In this document: piece by piece, positions 7,343 to 14,910 of the stretch
How the letters are laid out: every line of letters begins with the position of its first letter
Numbering within the stretch: position 1 is the stretch's first letter
Origin: Planctomycetota bacterium
GTDB lineage: Bacteria; Planctomycetota; Planctomycetia; Gemmatales; Gemmataceae
Direction of reading: 5' to 3'
DNA: 53,090 nucleotides
Assembly (NCBI GenBank): GCA_021413735.1
Contig: JAIOPV010000180.1
Coordinates: forward strand, 1 to 53,090
Made by a program: the position numbers and the translations under genes
The notes under the pieces: generated by a model
Database searches by the model: none
What the model was told of the DNA's origin: nothing
The model's input: the letters and a program-made list of their open reading frames with translations, nothing else

Positions 7343-9043
7343 ATGCGATTGCGATTCGCTTATACCCTGGCCGCGATGTTCGCTCTCGTGGGCGTTGCCT
7401 CGGCACAGCCGCCAAGCCCGGCGATTGTCGTGCAGGCCAAGCCCGTGTCCCGACTGCTGACCGACTTCAAGGAGATGCTCCGTCAGATCGGTGGCCCTGC
7501 ACAGGGCGACACGATGGTGAAGGAGTTCGAGCGAGAACTCAAGGACACGCTCGGCGAGCACGGCTTCGAGGGGCTCGACATCAACCGACCGATCGTCGCG
7601 TATTCCGAACTCAAGAACAAGCCGGAAGAGTGTGGGCTGGTGCTCGCCGTTCCCGTGACCACCGAGAAGGAATTCCTCGCGTTCCTCGGTCGCATCAAGA
7701 TCAAGGCCGTTGCCGTGGAGGGCAAGAAGGGGTTGTACGAACTCGACCTTCCCGACGACGAATTCTTCCTGCAAACGTCGCACCTGCGGTTTGTTGAAGG
7801 CGGGCTGGCGTATCTCACACTCAACGATGGCGAGCCCACTGATGTCAAGAAGTTGATTCCCATCACGGATCTCGTGGATCAGGCCGAGCAATCGCTTGTT
7901 GCCGTGAAGCTGTATCCAGGTCGGGTGCCCGCGAAGCTCGTCGCGAACATGCTCGACGAACTCGATCAGGTTGCGGGCCAGCTCAAGATGTTCCTCGGTG
8001 CCGGGCAGGGGGCCGATGGCAAAGTGCTGAAGGCGTTGCTCGAGCAGGGGCCGAAGTTGGTGCGTCGCTATACGGAGACCGCGTTGAAGGAAGTGAACGA
8101 GATCGACGTGAAGTTTAACTTCGATCCCGCGACCGGCGACACACTGACGGAACTCGTGGTGATGCCCAAACCGGGCACGCCACTCGCAAAGGAAATTGCT
8201 GCAACGAAGGCAACAACCAATCGCTTCGCGGGCTTGGTGACAAAGGACGCAGCCGGCGGCATTTTGTTGAAAGCGCCATTGTTCGCCAAGGAAGTGCAGG
8301 AAATCGTGGCCGCGCTACTGGAGGGCGGGCAGCAGGAATTCAAGCAGGGTGACCTTCCGCAGTCGTTTGCGCCGGTCGTCGATGAGATCGCGAAGGGCTT
8401 GATTCGTTCCGTGAAAAAGGATGAGCTGGACGCCGGGGTTGCATTGCTGGGGCCAGACAAGGATGGCAAGTTCACGGTTGTGGCTGGCATGTCGTTCGAC
8501 AACACAACTGAGCTTGAGAAGGCTGTTCGCGAAGCAGCGAAGCCTGCTGATCTCGCGAAGCATTTCGAGTTCGACGCGGCAAAGGTCGGCGAAGTGAACA
8601 TTCACAAGGTCCCGCTCACACGTCTTCTCAAAGAAGAAGCGCTGACGGAACTCAGCAAGGTGTTCGGTGAGAAGCCGGTGTCGTATGTCGCGTTCGCGAA
8701 GGATGCGGTGTTCGTTGGCTTCGGGCCTGGGGCGCTCGATGCTGTGAAGGCAGCGCTGGAGACGAAGTCGGCTCCGGCTCCCGTGCTGGATGTGTCTGGC
8801 AACATGGACCGTTTTCACAAGCTCATGACTGCGATTGATCCGAAGGCGGCGAAGATGTTTGCGAAGCACATGGGCACCGCAGACATGACTGTGAATGTGT
8901 TGCGGGTGACGATTGATAGCGGAACAAAGCTGACCGCGAAGGTGTCGCTGAATGTGCGAGTGCTACCGCGAATGTCGTTCGTTGCCGAAGGTGCAACCGG
9001 CGGAACCACGACGTTCGAGAAAGTCGGTGACAAGGTCAAGTAG
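7343..9043 (+). CDS. Secreted protein of unknown function (tandem paralogue 2)
   Basis: A 566-aa paralogue of the preceding gene. Signal peptide MRLRFAYTLAAMFALVGVASA is followed by a mature domain with the same landmarks in the same order: FEGLDINRPIVAYSEL, PVTTEKEFLAFL, FDPATGDTLTE, and near the end LNVRVLPRMSFVAEG. Start ATG 7343 has CGGAG at 7329-7333; the frame is open further upstream through the hairpin but that part is not protein-like. It is rich in Lys, Glu and Ala, with few Cys, and has no catalytic motif that I recognise. The two genes probably arose by tandem duplication and may act together; no function is claimed. Confidence 0.75.
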   Translation: MRLRFAYTLAAMFALVGVASAQPPSPAIVVQAKPVSRLLTDFKEMLRQIGGPAQGDTMVKEFERELKDTLGEHGFEGLDINRPIVAYSELKNKPEECGLVLAVPVTTEKEFLAFLGRIKIKAVAVEGKKGLYELDLPDDEFFLQTSHLRFVEGGLAYLTLNDGEPTDVKKLIPITDLVDQAEQSLVAVKLYPGRVPAKLVANMLDELDQVAGQLKMFLGAGQGADGKVLKALLEQGPKLVRRYTETALKEVNEIDVKFNFDPATGDTLTELVVMPKPGTPLAKEIAATKATTNRFAGLVTKDAAGGILLKAPLFAKEVQEIVAALLEGGQQEFKQGDLPQSFAPVVDEIAKGLIRSVKKDELDAGVALLGPDKDGKFTVVAGMSFDNTTELEKAVREAAKPADLAKHFEFDAAKVGEVNIHKVPLTRLLKEEALTELSKVFGEKPVSYVAFAKDAVFVGFGPGALDAVKAALETKSAPAPVLDVSGNMDRFHKLMTAIDPKAAKMFAKHMGTADMTVNVLRVTIDSGTKLTAKVSLNVRVLPRMSFVAEGATGGTTTFEKVGDKVK

Positions 9044-9049
9044 ACTATT

Positions 9050-9129
9050 TTGGCGAGCCACGGGGTTTATCCCCGTGGTCTTCGTCGAGATGGGAGGAGA
9101 CCACGGGGATAAACCCCGTGGCTCGCCAA
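9050..9129. repeat. Perfect 32-bp nested inverted repeat, CCACGGGG family (copy B)
   Basis: Arms 9050-9081 and 9098-9129 are perfectly complementary over 32 bases, with a 16-base loop. Each arm is itself a palindrome around CCACGGGGTTTATCCCCGTGG's core (CCACGGGG and CCCCGTGG), so the strand can fold as one long hairpin or two short ones. It follows a stop codon by six bases, consistent with use as a terminator. Copy A lies at 1674-1749. Confidence 0.85.
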
Positions 9130-9217
9130 GCACACTTCACATCGCATCCGCCCACATACAATTCCCTCGGCCTACCTTCACTGCGCTTCCCTGAAGTGCC
9201 TCTACCGGAGTTCACCC

Positions 9218-9943
9218 ATGCGTTGCCTCTCCGTTGCGTTCGTACTGTGCTGTTCGCTGGCCATCGCCGCCGACGATCCCTGGAAACTCGACGACAAACT
9301 CAAAATCGCCAAGCCCGAAGACACCAAGGACGCCGAAACTGTCGCCGCTCCCAAAGGTGCCATCATCCTGTTCGACGGCAAAGACTTCTCGCAATGGCTG
9401 AAGAAAGACGGCAAGAGCGAAGTGAAGTGGACCCTCAAAGACGGCGTGATGGAAGGCGTGAAGGGTCACGGCGACATCATCACCAAGGACAAGTTCGATG
9501 GGGCATTCAAGCTGCACGTCGAGTTCCGCGTGCCATACGAACCGGCAGGTGCGGGCCAGGGACGCGGCAACTCGGGCGTGTACGTTCAGGGTCGCTACGA
9601 AGTGCAGATTCTTGATAGCTATGGCCTGAAGCCCGGTAAGAACGATTGCGGCGCGATCTACGAAGTGTCGGCACCGAAGACGAACGAGTGCAAAGCTCCA
9701 ACCGTGTGGCAGACCTACGACATCGAATTCACAGCACCGAAGTTCGTGGACGGGAAAAAGACCGAACCTGCGAAGATGACGGTGCATCATAACGGTGTCA
9801 AGATTCAGGATGGGGTCGAGATCCCGGTGGACAACACCCGTGCCGGCATGGGCGGCAACCCATCGACCCCAGGCCCGATTCTGCTGCAAGACCACGGCCA
9901 TCCGGTGCAGTTCCGGAACATCTGGCTGGTTCCTTCCAAGTGA
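9218..9943 (+). CDS. Secreted DUF1080 (3-keto-disaccharide hydrolase-like) protein
   Basis: A 241-aa exported protein: signal peptide MRCLSVAFVLCCSLAIAA, then one DUF1080 domain (about 45-239), a concanavalin-like beta sandwich. Family landmarks are visible: ILFDGKDFSQW at the start, GDIITKDKFDGAFKLHVEFR-type strands, GNSGVYVQGRYEVQILDS in the middle and ILLQDHGHPVQFRNIW at the end. Some members are 3-keto-disaccharide hydrolases; most planctomycete copies are uncharacterised and may bind or cleave plant or algal glycans. GGAG lies before ATG 9218. It stands alone between a palindrome and the MATE gene. The glycan role is family-based inference. Confidence 0.85.
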   Translation: MRCLSVAFVLCCSLAIAADDPWKLDDKLKIAKPEDTKDAETVAAPKGAIILFDGKDFSQWLKKDGKSEVKWTLKDGVMEGVKGHGDIITKDKFDGAFKLHVEFRVPYEPAGAGQGRGNSGVYVQGRYEVQILDSYGLKPGKNDCGAIYEVSAPKTNECKAPTVWQTYDIEFTAPKFVDGKKTEPAKMTVHHNGVKIQDGVEIPVDNTRAGMGGNPSTPGPILLQDHGHPVQFRNIWLVPSK

Positions 9944-9967
9944 TTCCGCCCAAGTAACGAGTAATGC

Positions 9968-11461
9968 GTGATGAGTGATGAGTTGAATCCAGCCGACAGC
10001 AGTAATGCAGTTGCGACCCCAGCACAGGTACCTCTCCATGCCGAAACTCACCACTCCTCACTCACGACCAATCAGCCCGCAGTTCCAGGCGGCAGCCGCG
10101 AGTTGCTGAAGCTCGCCGCGCCGCTCATAGTCAGTCAAAGTTTCATGACGGTTCAAGTCGTCGTGGACACGGTGCTGTTGTCACGGCACGACCCACTCGA
10201 AATGGCCGCGTCGTTTCCGGCGGTCATGTGGTATTGGCAGTTCTTCGGCGTGCTTTCAGTCACGGCAGGCTACACCTCTACATTTGTTGCGCAGTACACC
10301 GGAGCAGGCCGGTCGCATCGCGTCGGGCCTGCCGTGTGGCAAGGGATTCACTTCGCCATCGTTGCCGGACTGCTGTTCATGGCGGTTGCGCCGCTAGCCC
10401 CGTGGCTGATTTCGCTCGGAGGCCACGCTGCAGATATTCAGCCGATGGAAGCGACGTATCTTCGGTGCCTCGCGTTCGCGGGGTTACCAATGCTCGTGAT
10501 GACGGCCGTGAACGGATTCTTTTCGGGTCGCGGTCACACCTGGACGGTTCTGGGCATCGAAGCGTTCGGCACCGGCGTGAACGTGATTCTGGCGTGTCTG
10601 CTGATTTTCGGGCGTGGTGGCTTCCCGGAGATGGGCATTGAAGGCGCGGGGTGGGCAACCGTGATCGGCTCTTGGGCGTCCGCATTGCTGGCGATTGGGC
10701 TGATGCTGCGTCATCGCTACCGGGAGGAGTTCGGCACTGCTTCGGGATGGAAGCCTGAACGCGAACTGTTCCGTCGACTGATGAAGTTCGGCGGCCCAGC
10801 CGGGATGCAAGTGTTCCTCGATGTGTTGGTCTTCAACCTGTTCCTCCAGCTTGTTGGCCGCCTGGGGGAAGCCGCCCTTGGTGCGACGACACTGACCTTC
10901 CGGCTGAACATGATTGCGTTCTTGCCCATGATGGGACTGGGGCAAGCGATCGCGATTCTTGTGGGTCAGCGATTGGGCGAGAACCGCCCCGATCTTGCGG
11001 AGAAGAGTGTTTACACGGGACTGCGGTGGTCGTTCGGCTGTATGTGCTTCGTGGCGGTCGCGTACGTCAGTGTGCCGACGCTTCTGGTGGCACCGTTCCG
11101 GCCCGATAATCCTGCGGAATTGGAGAAGTTCGCCGTCATTGCGGCAGTCGTGCCGACGCTGTTGATCTTCGTGGCGTTCTACACGTTGACCGATGCCGTG
11201 AATGTGTCGTTCGCGTTCGCTCTTCGCGGTGCCGGCGACACAAAGTACGTCACGGCGTTGACGTTCTCGCTGGCGTGGCCGCTGATGGTGATCCCGACCG
11301 CGCTGATCGTGTACTTCGGTGGGAATGTGTATTTGTGTTGGGTATTCGCGACGTTGCACATCACAGCAATGTCGGTGTGTTTCTGGTTCCGGTTCCGCAG
11401 CGGGAAGTGGAAGTCCATGCGTGTGATCGAACAGGTCCCGACGGAACCTGCAATCGTTTAG
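9968..11461 (+). CDS. MATE-family multidrug/metabolite efflux transporter
   Basis: A ~497-aa polytopic inner-membrane protein with about twelve hydrophobic helices in two halves of six, as in the MATE/DinF exporters (usually ~450 aa) that expel drugs or metabolites using Na+ or H+. Conserved features include QSFMTVQVVVDTVLLSRH in TM1 and GAGDTKY in the second half. The first ~40 residues are hydrophilic and not typical of the family; this stretch overlaps GTGATGAGTGATGAG-type repeat sequence, and the annotated ATG pair at 9968/9971 has no strong Shine-Dalgarno. The real start could be further inside. The final TAG is supplied by the bidirectional hairpin element that follows. Confidence 0.87.
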   Translation: MMSDELNPADSSNAVATPAQVPLHAETHHSSLTTNQPAVPGGSRELLKLAAPLIVSQSFMTVQVVVDTVLLSRHDPLEMAASFPAVMWYWQFFGVLSVTAGYTSTFVAQYTGAGRSHRVGPAVWQGIHFAIVAGLLFMAVAPLAPWLISLGGHAADIQPMEATYLRCLAFAGLPMLVMTAVNGFFSGRGHTWTVLGIEAFGTGVNVILACLLIFGRGGFPEMGIEGAGWATVIGSWASALLAIGLMLRHRYREEFGTASGWKPERELFRRLMKFGGPAGMQVFLDVLVFNLFLQLVGRLGEAALGATTLTFRLNMIAFLPMMGLGQAIAILVGQRLGENRPDLAEKSVYTGLRWSFGCMCFVAVAYVSVPTLLVAPFRPDNPAELEKFAVIAAVVPTLLIFVAFYTLTDAVNVSFAFALRGAGDTKYVTALTFSLAWPLMVIPTALIVYFGGNVYLCWVFATLHITAMSVCFWFRFRSGKWKSMRVIEQVPTEPAIV

Positions 11462-11511
11462 CGGCCGCCGCAGCGGGGCGGGCGGTTGCCCATTGGGGGC
11501 AACCGCGAAAC
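11456..11511. terminator. Bidirectional terminator-like element supplying a stop codon (copy A)
   Basis: Begins GTTTAGC, of which TAG (11459-11461) is the MATE stop codon, and ends GCGAAAC. The inner stem GCGGTTGCCC (11482-11491) pairs with GGGCAACCGC (11497-11506) around a five-base loop. It lies between convergent genes and is followed by A-rich sequence, i.e. a U-tract when read from the minus strand. A related element is at 31282-31332. Confidence 0.7.
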
Positions 11512-11521
11512 GAAAACACGA

Positions 11522-12394
11522 TCACTTTTTCGCGCTGTTGATGAGTTTCAAATGTGCGTCGGCCACGTCCCACATGTAGTGGCCAATCTTGTACTTCTCC
11601 ACTGCTGCCGTCAGGTGTTCGAGAGCCTTCTTCGCGTCGCCCTCGGATTCGTAGTAAAGCGCGACATACAGGTTCGCGTAGAACCGCGCTTCCTTCAGGT
11701 CTTCGCCCTCGAGCTTTGACTTCTCGGCTGCGTCGATCACGTCTTGCGGCTTCAGCTTGCCCGCGAACAACTCGAGCACTTGTTTCATCGGAACGCGGCT
11801 ATCCTTCGTCACCGGAATGAGGTCTTCGCGAGCCTTCTTCGGCGTGTTTGCGCGAGCATTGCACAGGTAGTGCCACGCGGAGTTCTCGACGTCTTCGGGG
11901 TTCACTTTGCGGTGCAGATCGAACTGCGCGACGCCTTCCTTGAACTGACCCGTGTAGTAGAGTGCGATGCCGCGACGCCAGTGATCCGGGGCGAACTTCG
12001 GCTTCGCGGCCAGGAACTTGTCGAAGTCCGCGACTGCTTCCTTGAACTTGCCCGATTTCAGATACGCATCACCCCGGCGATCGTAGGCGATGTCGACTTT
12101 CGGATCGATTTCGATGACCTTCGTGAATGCCTTTGCAGCTTCCTCGTTGTGCCGCAGTTTGAGGTTGGCCGACCCCAGCACGAAGTACGCCGCTGCGTTC
12201 TTGGCGTCGAGCTCGACGGCCTTCTTCGCCAACGCGATGGCGTCTTCAGACTTTCCGGACTCGTAAGCTTCGCCGGCTTCCTTCGTGAGCTTCAACGATT
12301 TCTCCTTGTCGTCGTCGGCGGCGTTGGCGGATGGCGGAGTGAAACCGCCGACGCACGGTGCAACAATCAGGGCAGCGAAAACGAACACACGCAT
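11522..12394 (-). CDS. Secreted tetratricopeptide-repeat protein
   Basis: A 290-aa exported protein: signal peptide MRVFVFAALIVAPCVGGF..ANAA, then tandem TPRs. Clear units are ESGKSEDAIALAKKAVELDAKNAAAYFVLG, NEEAAKAFTKVIEIDP and SGKFKEAVADFDKFLAAKP, with the Gly/Ala/Tyr/Pro positions of the TPR consensus. TPR superhelices bind other proteins; nothing marks a specific partner. The C-terminal part (~190-290) is helical, less regular, and ends KLINSAKK. The ATG at 12394 has GAGGA just upstream; the open frame extends further but through hairpin DNA. It is divergent from the FKBP gene, with four hairpins between the two starts. Possibly envelope assembly or a scaffold, by analogy with NlpI-type proteins. 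Confidence 0.82.
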   Translation of the reverse strand: MRVFVFAALIVAPCVGGFTPPSANAADDDKEKSLKLTKEAGEAYESGKSEDAIALAKKAVELDAKNAAAYFVLGSANLKLRHNEEAAKAFTKVIEIDPKVDIAYDRRGDAYLKSGKFKEAVADFDKFLAAKPKFAPDHWRRGIALYYTGQFKEGVAQFDLHRKVNPEDVENSAWHYLCNARANTPKKAREDLIPVTKDSRVPMKQVLELFAGKLKPQDVIDAAEKSKLEGEDLKEARFYANLYVALYYESEGDAKKALEHLTAAVEKYKIGHYMWDVADAHLKLINSAKK

Positions 12395-12415
12395 GGGAAT
12401 TCCTCGTATGGGTGA

Positions 12416-12671
12416 GTGTGGATGAGAAGGCGACTGCCGACCTGTCGGCCTGCCGACAGGTCGGCATCCCGACGGACGTCTTCTCATCCACCCAACCGGA
12501 TGATCGTATCCGGTGGCGTGGTCATATAACACCCGCAACTTCTCTTCTCCATTGTGTGAATGAGAAGTCGGCAGGCTGCCTTCTCATTCTGCTTGTGTGA
12601 ATGAGAACTCAGCAGGCCGCCTTCTCATTCTGCTTGTGTGGATGAGAAGTCAGCAGGCTGCCTTCTCATCC
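12416..12671. repeat. Cluster of four GGATGAGAAG hairpins between divergent genes
   Basis: Hairpin 1: GGATGAGAAG (12420-12429) pairs with CTTCTCATCC (12480-12489) and encloses a perfect 13-bp stem (12436-12448 with 12453-12465). Hairpins 2-4 are a tandem array of exact 41-bp period starting at 12553, 12594 and 12635; each has arms like GAATGAGAAG and CTTCTCATTC around a GGCAGGCTGCC-type core. The cluster fills the divergent gap between the TPR and FKBP genes. Confidence 0.85.
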
Positions 12672-12691
12672 AATTGTCGCGGAGCCAGAAC

Positions 12692-13654
12692 ATGGCAGAC
12701 TCGAAGCCGAACACTCAGCCGTCCGGTGACCCAAGCCCGGCGCAGATCAAGAAAGTCTTGATTCCGACCGTTGCGATCGGGGTCGTGATTGTGCTTGTCG
12801 CAGTCATCACCAGCCTCTCGGGTGGCGGTGGTCATGCGATGTCCGACGGTTCCGATGGTTCGGTCGAGGATTCCAAGCTGAAAGAACTCACACCCGGGGT
12901 GAGGTTTCGCGACATTAAAGAAGGGAACGGAGACCTGGTTGCACCGGGCGCGAAGGTGAAGGTTCACTACACCGGCTGGCTTGCCGACGGCACCGTGTTC
13001 GATTCGAGTAAGGACAAGGGCCGAAGTCCGTTAGAGCCGTCGTTGTCGCCGAAAGCACCGCCTGGGCAGGGGGTGATCCAGGGTTGGCAGGAGGGCATTC
13101 CGGGGATGAAGGTGGGCGGCATTCGCAAGCTCGTCATCTCTCCGGACAAAGCGTATGGGAACAAGGCTTCAGCGAAGATTCCCGCAGGCAGCACGTTGGT
13201 GTTCGAGGTCGAATTGTTGGAGACGACGCCCGCTCCGCGTGACCGCCGCTCACCGCTGCCGACCGACCTCACCAAGATGGCCGACGGAAGTTCGCCAACT
13301 GCCGAAGACCCCGGACTGAAGCCGTTGGGCGATGGCGGTTTGAAGTACCGCGATCTCAAGGAAGGCGATGGCCCGGTGGCTCCCGTCGGTGCCAAGGTGG
13401 TGATGGATTACACCGGTTGGCTGTTGAGCGATGGCTCGGTATTCGATTCGAGTTTCAAGCCTGGGAACGACCCGCTCGATATGGGGCTCGAAGGACTCAT
13501 TCGCGGTTGGCAACAGGGCGTTCCCGGAATGAAGGTTGGTGGCATCCGGAAGCTCGTGATCCCCGCGGATCTGGCATATGGAGCGGGTGGCCGGCCAGGA
13601 ATTCCTCCGAACTCGACACTCGTGTTCGAGATTGAATTGCTGGGGCTGAAGTGA
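12692..13654 (+). CDS. Membrane-anchored protein with two FKBP peptidyl-prolyl isomerase domains
   Basis: A 320-aa protein with a short cytoplasmic N-tail, one membrane helix (~21-42, VLIPTVAIGVVIVLVAVI), a linker, and two FKBP-type PPIase domains (~65-175 and ~215-320). Both keep the family core: VHYTGWLADGTVFDSS, VIQGWQEGIPGMKVGG and KLVISPDKAYG in the first; MDYTGWLLSDGSVFDSS, LIRGWQQGVPGMKVGG and GIPPNSTLVFEIELL in the second. FKBPs speed cis-trans isomerisation of Xaa-Pro bonds and assist folding, here presumably on the periplasmic side. GGAG precedes ATG 12692; an earlier frame-open start lies inside the hairpin repeat. Two domains on one anchor are unusual, since most bacterial FKBPs have one. 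Confidence 0.9.
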   Translation: MADSKPNTQPSGDPSPAQIKKVLIPTVAIGVVIVLVAVITSLSGGGGHAMSDGSDGSVEDSKLKELTPGVRFRDIKEGNGDLVAPGAKVKVHYTGWLADGTVFDSSKDKGRSPLEPSLSPKAPPGQGVIQGWQEGIPGMKVGGIRKLVISPDKAYGNKASAKIPAGSTLVFEVELLETTPAPRDRRSPLPTDLTKMADGSSPTAEDPGLKPLGDGGLKYRDLKEGDGPVAPVGAKVVMDYTGWLLSDGSVFDSSFKPGNDPLDMGLEGLIRGWQQGVPGMKVGGIRKLVIPADLAYGAGGRPGIPPNSTLVFEIELLGLK

Positions 13655-13663
13655 TTCAGTTCT

Positions 13664-13708
13664 TCGCCGCTTGCGGCTTCGCACAAAGTGCGAAGCCGCG
13701 AGCGGCGA
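13664..13708. repeat. TCGCCGCTTGCGGC hairpin (family 2, copy 2)
   Basis: A 20-bp stem (13664-13683 with 13689-13708, one mismatch) and a five-base loop. It occupies the gap between the convergent FKBP and PfkB genes and ends just before the PfkB stop codon at 13714, so it probably serves as a shared terminator. Confidence 0.85.
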
Positions 13709-13713
13709 TCGGA

Positions 13714-14826
13714 TCACCGCTGCACGCGCGCCCCGCCGCCGGCGGCGAACGCCTCCACTTCCGCGAGCGTCGCCATCGTCGTGTCGCCGTGGTAGGTCGT
13801 CAGCAACGCGCCGTGTGCCCAGCCCAGATTCAACGCCTGCTGCGGATCCCGTCCCGTCAGCAATCCGTAGATGCAACCTGACGCGAAGCCATCGCCGCCG
13901 CCGACTGACGCGAAGCCATCGCCGCCGCCGATGCGGTCGATGACCTCGAGTGCACACGTCGGGCTGGTGTAGCGCTTGCCTTCCAGCCACAGCACCGCCG
14001 CCCAGTCGTGGCGGTTGGTCGAATGCACCTCGCGAAGCGTCGTCGCCACCATCTTCACGTTCGGGAACTCCTTCACGGTGTTCTCGATCATGCCGAAGAA
14101 CACGTCCGAATCGAGCTTCGAGTCAGTTTTCTTTGTGACCTCCGGCCCCTTGATGCCGAGCCCCTTCTGCATGTCCTCTTCGTTACCGACAAGGCAATCG
14201 ACATTCGCCACGATCTTCCGCATCACCTCGACGGCTTTCTTGTCGCCGCCAACCGATTTCCACAGTTTCGCCCGGAAGTTCAGGTCGAACGACACGATCG
14301 CGCCCGCAGCCTTCGCGGCCTTCATGCCCTCGATGATGAGTTCAGACGTCGATTCGGAAAGCGCTGCGAAGATGCCGCCGGAATGGAACCACTTCACGCC
14401 CTGCGAGAAGATCGCCTTCCAGTCGAAGTCGCCGGGCTTGAGCATCGCACCCGCCTCGTTGGCACGGTTGTAGAAGACGATCGGGGCGCGAACGCCGTGA
14501 CCACGGTCGCTGTACACGGTGGCGATGTTCGGCCCGCGAACGCCGTCGTGCTCGAATTGCTTGTAGAACGGCGTGACGCCCATCTCGCGAACGCGGCCCT
14601 GAATGAGTTCGCCGATGGGGTAGTTGACCATCGCGGTGGCGACGGCGGTCTTCAGGCCGAAGCAGTCGGAGAGGTTCGCGGAGACGTTGTATTCGCCGCC
14701 GGAAACGTGGATGTCGAAGTTGCGGGCCTTGCGGAACGGGACCGGTCCGGGGTCGAGGCGATGGATGAGTGCCCCGAGGGAGAGGAAGTCGAAAGCGCAA
14801 GCATCAGTGCGAATCGCGAGAGGCAT
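13714..14826 (-). CDS. PfkB-family sugar kinase (2-keto-3-deoxygluconate kinase-like) with duplicated active-site loop
   Basis: A 370-aa ribokinase/PfkB-fold kinase. N-terminal GGEYNVSANL is the sugar-binding Gly-Gly motif; NxxE (GNEEDM) is central; the C-terminal anion-hole motif appears as IGGGDGFASG. Length and the FYNRANEAG substrate segment fit 2-dehydro-3-deoxygluconokinase, which phosphorylates KDG in the cytosol; other sugar acids remain possible. The odd feature is an exact-frame 27-bp tandem duplication (13879-13905 and 13906-13932) giving GGGDGFASV followed by GGGDGFASG, so the catalytic Asp loop occurs twice. Whether the insert is tolerated is unknown. It is convergent with the FKBP gene and ~85 bp from the kinase gene behind it, which points the same way. 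Confidence 0.85.
   Translation of the reverse strand: MPLAIRTDACAFDFLSLGALIHRLDPGPVPFRKARNFDIHVSGGEYNVSANLSDCFGLKTAVATAMVNYPIGELIQGRVREMGVTPFYKQFEHDGVRGPNIATVYSDRGHGVRAPIVFYNRANEAGAMLKPGDFDWKAIFSQGVKWFHSGGIFAALSESTSELIIEGMKAAKAAGAIVSFDLNFRAKLWKSVGGDKKAVEVMRKIVANVDCLVGNEEDMQKGLGIKGPEVTKKTDSKLDSDVFFGMIENTVKEFPNVKMVATTLREVHSTNRHDWAAVLWLEGKRYTSPTCALEVIDRIGGGDGFASVGGGDGFASGCIYGLLTGRDPQQALNLGWAHGALLTTYHGDTTMATLAEVEAFAAGGGARVQR
13879..13932. repeat. 27-bp in-frame tandem duplication inside the sugar kinase gene
   Basis: Two adjacent 27-base copies beginning TGACGCGAAGCCATCGCC differ only at the last base (C versus T). The duplication adds nine residues and repeats the GGGDGFAS loop that carries the catalytic Asp of PfkB kinases. 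Near identity shows that the event is recent. Confidence 0.92.
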
Positions 14827-14910
14827 TGAGGAACTCCGGGAAACCTGAGTGATGGGCTTACGCTATCGCGTCTCGGTCAGCGGGCAAGTCGTGAGTTCGC
14901 CGCAACGGTC

